DNA of 8,641 nucleotides from positions 1 through 8,641 of the forward strand of contig JABAAI010000037.1 in NCBI GenBank assembly GCA_014238825.1. The letters run 5' to 3'. This DNA comes from Leptospirales bacterium. Lineage in GTDB: Bacteria > Spirochaetota > Leptospiria > Leptospirales > Leptonemataceae. The notes under the pieces were generated by a model, which saw only the letters and a program-made list of their open reading frames with translations, did not search any database and was not told the origin of the DNA. Shown here in pieces: positions 5,800-8,641 of the stretch (position 1 is its first letter; every line of letters begins with the position of its first letter). Position numbers and translations under genes: made by a program.

Positions 5800-5814
5800 G
5801 GTTTTTCTTTATTT

Positions 5815-7416
5815 ATGATACTTTTCTTACTCGGTGGGGCATTTATTTTAGGGTTATGTATTTTTATACATGAACTCGGACATTATACATTAGGTCGACT
5901 GCTTGGAGTAAAAGCAGAAATATTTTCCATAGGCTATGGTAAAGGTCGCCTAAAAAAGAAAATTGGTGATACAACTTGGCAAATAACAGCCATTCCTTTT
6001 GGTGGTTATGTAAAATTTTATGGAGATGATGACCCAGACAAAAAAGTCTCTGGTAGCTTAAATAGCCTTCCTCCCTTGAAGAGAATGATCCCTGTACTAG
6101 GGGGACCTCTATTTAATTTAATTTTAGGATTTGTAGTCTTTTTATTGTTGCACTCCCTGTCTGGTCCTATTGCACCGCGCATTACACTTTCTGAAGAATC
6201 TAGCAATGATTCGCCTGCAGCAAAGGCAGGACTGAGAAACGGAGATCTAGTCCGAAAAATTGATGGCAAATCAGTACACAGTTTCATTGAAATGCAACAA
6301 TACATAGCCCTTTCTGAAGGTGAAGCCATGAACTTTGAGATTGAACGCAAAGAGAAAACTTTAGAAAAACTAGTAGTCCCATATCTAAGCCCATCTGGTA
6401 TTAGTCGCATTGGATTGCGCATGCCGGGAGAGACTTACCTTAAGGTAGACTATCCCACCCTCAGCGTCTGGAAATACAAGTTATACTCCTTATTTGACAA
6501 TCAGCCCTTAGCAAGTGAATTACGCGCTATCCCGTATTTAAAAGATGGGGATGTGATCCTAAACGTTGAGGGAAGAAAAATAAAAAACCTGCAAGATTTA
6601 CAAAATGTCCTCGGAGAATTTCATGGCAAAACTGTAAACGTGCTCGTTAAACGAGAACGTTATCCTTGGTTTGCATCTTGGCCTAGCTATGAAAAGATGG
6701 TACAGGTACCAACCAGTCCAGAATATATTATTAAAATAACTGAGCTCTGGGATAATAAATACAAGGTGAAGCTTAGCGATCATAACATGTTCTCTTCACT
6801 GCCAAGCCAACAACGTGCCCTAAATTTTATTAAGATAAATGGTAAAGCGCCGGGTTCCTTTGAGCAGATGTACAAAAAATTTAAAAAGCCACAGACGGTT
6901 CAATTAGAGATGGGAAATCGCTCTTTTAAGGCAAAGTTATTGGGAAAAAAACATGGACTGATGGGCTTCCGTCCTATACCGCTTATCCATGGCGATTATT
7001 TGCCAAATCATCCTTCTTTTATAAGCACCTTCGTAGAAGCTACACGAGATCTTTTCAATAGCGTAATGGTTTATCCTCAATTTTTCAAAAGCATTTTTAC
7101 GGGAAGGATATCCTTCCTTGATAATGCAGCAGGTCCCGTGCGTATATTTGGAGCCGCAGGAATTATTCTTGAGACTGGTTTTCAAAACTACTTGTACTTA
7201 TTTGCAACTATCTCTATTGCGCTATGTATTATGAATCTATTACCATTACCTGTTGTGGATGGTGGACATCTGGTTTTCTTTCTCTATGAGGCCTTAGCTG
7301 GTAAAGCTATTTCTTCAAAGATCAGAGAAAATATGCATAGGCTAAGCTTTGGGCTACTGCTGTTCCTAGGTTTAATTATTATGTACAAAGATTTGCTTTG
7401 GCTTGCGACACTATAG
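5815..7416 (+). CDS. rseP: RseP-type site-2 intramembrane metalloprotease with PDZ domains
   Basis: RseP cuts membrane-spanning substrates within the bilayer, classically the anti-sigma factor RseA after DegS cleavage, and also clears signal-peptide remnants. The zinc site is complete: HELGH at residues 19-23 in the first membrane helix and NLLPLPVVDGGHL at 474-486 with the third ligand Asp482. FGGYVKF (62-68) is the conserved membrane-re-entrant segment. GPVRI (440-444) precedes the third membrane helix, and a last helix spans about 510-525. Between the first and last helix pairs lies a long periplasmic part. PDZ1 is about 131-190 (SPAAKAGLRNGDLVRKIDG) and PDZ2 about 232-280 (YLKDGDVILNVEG). 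A third, poorer PDZ-like repeat is at about 325-378 (LNFIKINGKAPGS). At 533 aa it exceeds the usual 420-450. The start is sound because the family begins only a few residues before HExxH. No Shine-Dalgarno is visible, only an AGG 13 nt upstream. The cysQ-like gene follows after 30 bp. Confidence 0.95.
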   Translation: MILFLLGGAFILGLCIFIHELGHYTLGRLLGVKAEIFSIGYGKGRLKKKIGDTTWQITAIPFGGYVKFYGDDDPDKKVSGSLNSLPPLKRMIPVLGGPLFNLILGFVVFLLLHSLSGPIAPRITLSEESSNDSPAAKAGLRNGDLVRKIDGKSVHSFIEMQQYIALSEGEAMNFEIERKEKTLEKLVVPYLSPSGISRIGLRMPGETYLKVDYPTLSVWKYKLYSLFDNQPLASELRAIPYLKDGDVILNVEGRKIKNLQDLQNVLGEFHGKTVNVLVKRERYPWFASWPSYEKMVQVPTSPEYIIKITELWDNKYKVKLSDHNMFSSLPSQQRALNFIKINGKAPGSFEQMYKKFKKPQTVQLEMGNRSFKAKLLGKKHGLMGFRPIPLIHGDYLPNHPSFISTFVEATRDLFNSVMVYPQFFKSIFTGRISFLDNAAGPVRIFGAAGIILETGFQNYLYLFATISIALCIMNLLPLPVVDGGHLVFFLYEALAGKAISSKIRENMHRLSFGLLLFLGLIIMYKDLLWLATL

Positions 7417-7446
7417 CCTTTACTTAATCTTTGTGGAAATTTATTT

Positions 7447-8358
7447 ATGAAAACACTTGATATATTAGATAAATTAAAAGTAGTTCTGCTACGTTCCTCT
7501 CTCTTTGCAATGCATGCATTTAAAAATAAAAATTACGATGTATGGCAAAAAAGAAATCAAGGTCCATGTACAAGCGCTGATATAAGAATAAATGAGCTCT
7601 TAAAAAAAGACTTAAACTATATTTTACCAGATATAGGATGGCTTTCCGAAGAAAGTAAAAATAATAAGAAGCGCTTACAGCTAGATAATCTTTGGATAGT
7701 GGATCCAATTGATGGTACAAATGACTTCATAAATGGTAGCCCTGAATTTTCTATATCTGTTGGTCTTATTCTACATAATTTACCAATAACAGGTGGAATT
7801 GCTCTACCGGCAACTAATGAAATTATCATCGGAGATGTTAGAATCGGACTAGAACATTATAAGTATGATGGTCCAGATGATTTGGATATAGCTAAAGATA
7901 TAGAAAATATATCACTAGAAGATTTTCATGAAAAAATTATGTCTAGGTTCAGCTTTAAACAAAAGGATATTATTGAAAAAACTGCCAGAAACTTAGGAGA
8001 AGCCAAAATACTAATCAGTCGAACAGAATCTAAAAAAAATAAGCTAAGTCAATTAGAGAATGACTTTAACTGTATTCATAGCTCCAGTATCGCTCGTAAG
8101 TTAGCCTTAGTTGCCACAGGTAGAGCAGATGCAGCTATCAGCCTATGTCCTAAGCATGAATGGGATATCGCCGGTGGAGTCCCTATCATCATTTCTAGAA
8201 GTAAATATAATATAATAGAATTAAAAAAGTTTAATGAACATCACTTTAATTCGAAGAAAACACTTAGCTATGGTCTCTTTGCTGGGCCATCTCACTTACA
8301 AGAAGAATTTCAGCAATACATGAAAAAAAATAAAATAAAAGTCTTCAAAAAATGGTAA
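7447..8358 (+). CDS. cysQ: CysQ-like 3'(2'),5'-bisphosphate nucleotidase (inositol monophosphatase superfamily)
   Basis: Members are Mg2+-dependent, Li+-sensitive cytoplasmic phosphatases. CysQ removes the 3'-phosphate of PAP, a by-product of sulfate assimilation and acyl-carrier-protein charging. The metal-site residues are all visible: WLSEES with Glu69, DPIDGTND (86-93) with Asp86 and Asp89, and EWDIAGG (238-244) with Asp240. SEE rather than GEE, and EWD rather than plain WD, lean toward CysQ over inositol monophosphatase, but substrate cannot be settled by eye. The length of 303 aa is slightly above the usual 250-275. After EWDIAGG the usual Gly-Gly turn of the family is replaced by SRSKYN. 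The start at 7447 has only a weak GGA 9 nt upstream and the context TTTATTTATG. It follows rseP by 30 bp and is probably co-transcribed. It looks somewhat richer in A than rseP. Confidence 0.8.
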   Translation: MKTLDILDKLKVVLLRSSLFAMHAFKNKNYDVWQKRNQGPCTSADIRINELLKKDLNYILPDIGWLSEESKNNKKRLQLDNLWIVDPIDGTNDFINGSPEFSISVGLILHNLPITGGIALPATNEIIIGDVRIGLEHYKYDGPDDLDIAKDIENISLEDFHEKIMSRFSFKQKDIIEKTARNLGEAKILISRTESKKNKLSQLENDFNCIHSSSIARKLALVATGRADAAISLCPKHEWDIAGGVPIIISRSKYNIIELKKFNEHHFNSKKTLSYGLFAGPSHLQEEFQQYMKKNKIKVFKKW

Positions 8359-8360
8359 CT

Positions 8361-8445
8361 GGCATAGGGAGAATGCCCGAGATGACGCCGCCCAACATCC
8401 TTGTTTGGGGGGTTATCGGTGCTTGTGTACTTTGCAAGGGATAAC
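8361..8445. other. GC-richer, highly foldable spacer between convergent genes (possible structured RNA or terminator)
   Basis: This spacer is clearly richer in G+C than its surroundings. On the plus strand it can fold three ways. Hairpin A pairs GGCAT (8361-8365) with ATGCC (8373-8377). Hairpin B pairs GATGAC (8381-8386), CC (8388-8389) and CCCAA (8391-8395) with TTGGG, GG and GTTATC (8405-8417), leaving two single-G bulges. Hairpin C pairs the same GTTATC (8412-8417) with GATAAC (8440-8445) and CTTG (8422-8425) with CAAG (8435-8438). B and C exclude each other. On the minus strand hairpin A is followed 8 nt later by six Ts, so it might end the aminotransferase transcript weakly. I recognise no known RNA family. 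Confidence 0.45.
8382..8444 (+). CDS. Possible 20-residue hydrophobic peptide
   Basis: ATG at 8382 opens a 20-codon frame ending in TAA at 8442-8444. AGGGAG (8366-8371) lies 10 nt upstream, a better ribosome site than most large genes here have. The product is Pro-Pro near the start, then a hydrophobic run (NILVWGVIGACVLC), then a Lys-Gly end, like a minimal membrane peptide. The same bases form the foldable spacer, so the frame may be incidental. No family is recognised. Confidence 0.15.
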   Translation: MTPPNILVWGVIGACVLCKG

Positions 8446-8454
8446 AACACATGG

Positions 8455-8641
8455 TCATTTCAGTAAATCATTAACCATATTTCCTAAACGTTCCAGTCCC
8501 TTACGAATGGAGGACTCTTCTAGGGCATAAGAAAGACGGACGGCATTATCATCGCTAAAGGCAAGTCCAGGAATAATAGCAAGATCATAATGCTCTAAGA
8601 GATGAGTACAAAAGACTTGCGAAGAAGATATATTAGGAGTA
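8455..8641 (-). CDS. C-terminal end of a class I PLP aminotransferase (aspartate aminotransferase-like), cut by the window edge
   Basis: Read on the minus strand from the right edge to the TGA at 8455-8457, this gives about 61 residues. They match the C-terminal small domain of class I aminotransferases: FCTHLLEHYDLAIIPGLAF, then DDNAVRLSYA, then SIRKGLERLGNM. The Arg in VRLSYA corresponds to the family's substrate alpha-carboxylate-binding Arg, and PGxAF precedes it as usual. The pyridoxal-phosphate lysine and most of the protein are outside the window. Aspartate aminotransferase of the bacterial I-gamma kind is the most likely identity, though other amino-acid transaminases share this tail. 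It converges on the cysQ-like gene with a 96-bp spacer. Confidence 0.85.
   Translation of the reverse strand, partial: TPNISSSQVFCTHLLEHYDLAIIPGLAFSDDNAVRLSYALEESSIRKGLERLGNMVNDLLK

Noticed and set aside
6018..6422. 134-codon open frame on the minus strand inside rseP
   Set aside because: It is fully contained in a clear rseP coding region, has no recognisable domain, and is a mirror frame of the real gene.
8390..8417. Integron attC-like motif (GCCCAAC ... GTTTGGG)
   Set aside because: The second half does not fit GTTRRRY, no attC-like long imperfect palindrome surrounds it, and no cassette genes or integrase are present.
8359..8454. 6S RNA on the minus strand: GGCGGCGTCATCTCGGGCATTC resembles the 3' end of E. 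coli 6S RNA
   Set aside because: 6S RNA is about 180 nt, and its 5' strand must pair with this segment. The needed complement would lie inside the aminotransferase coding sequence and is not there.
1..8641. CRISPR array, insertion sequence, phage, toxin-antitoxin or defence genes
   Set aside because: No regularly spaced repeats, transposase or integrase motifs, terminal inverted repeats or defence-type domains were seen. Gene content is ordinary chromosomal.

Overview
The window is AT-rich DNA (by eye somewhat under 40% GC) from a bacterium with two membranes. A LolA-like lipoprotein carrier and an RseP-type site-2 protease support this, and electron-transfer flavoprotein (ETF) genes point to respiration or beta-oxidation. 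The gene set is chromosomal housekeeping plus membrane redox functions. No transposase, phage gene, CRISPR array, tRNA or rRNA is visible. The lineage cannot be fixed from this sequence. An AT-rich proteobacterial, Bdellovibrionota-like or similar Gram-negative group would fit, but that is a weak inference.

Layout. Bases 2-217 hold the end of an unrecognised reading frame with one membrane segment. It is followed by tsaE (t6A tRNA modification ATPase, 265-831, +), which overlaps tail-to-tail with prmC (release-factor glutamine methyltransferase, 811-1761, -). Upstream of prmC on the minus strand lie a lolA-like gene (1832-2470), etfA (2497-3438) and etfB (3479-4249), so etfB-etfA-lolA-prmC reads as one operon. 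A 96-bp divergent promoter region (4250-4345) with a perfect 13-bp inverted repeat separates etfB from a polytopic membrane protein with four cysteine clusters of the NapH/NosR/CcoG type (4346-5665, +). A 149-bp gap with a 16-bp palindrome and a 14-bp A/T hairpin precedes rseP (5815-7416, +). A CysQ/inositol-monophosphatase family gene (7447-8358, +) follows closely. A short GC-richer, highly foldable spacer (8359-8454) separates it from the 3' end of a class I aminotransferase on the minus strand (8455-8641, incomplete).

How the genes may work together. EtfBA is a soluble two-electron carrier that needs a membrane partner to pass electrons on. No classical ETF:quinone oxidoreductase is in the window, but the divergently transcribed membrane Fe-S protein shares the regulatory region and is a candidate partner (inference). 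TsaE and PrmC both serve translation. LolA and RseP both serve the cell envelope. Several starts (etfB, the Fe-S gene, rseP, cysQ-like) lack a Shine-Dalgarno sequence. Three of them share the context TTATTTATG.

Most notable items: the etfB/Fe-S divergent promoter with an outward TTGACA in each arm of a perfect dyad; the possible ETF/Fe-S electron route; the structured spacer at 8361-8445 with two mutually exclusive pairings; the palindrome and leader hairpin of rseP; and a TsaE whose Walker A motif has Ala where Gly is expected.
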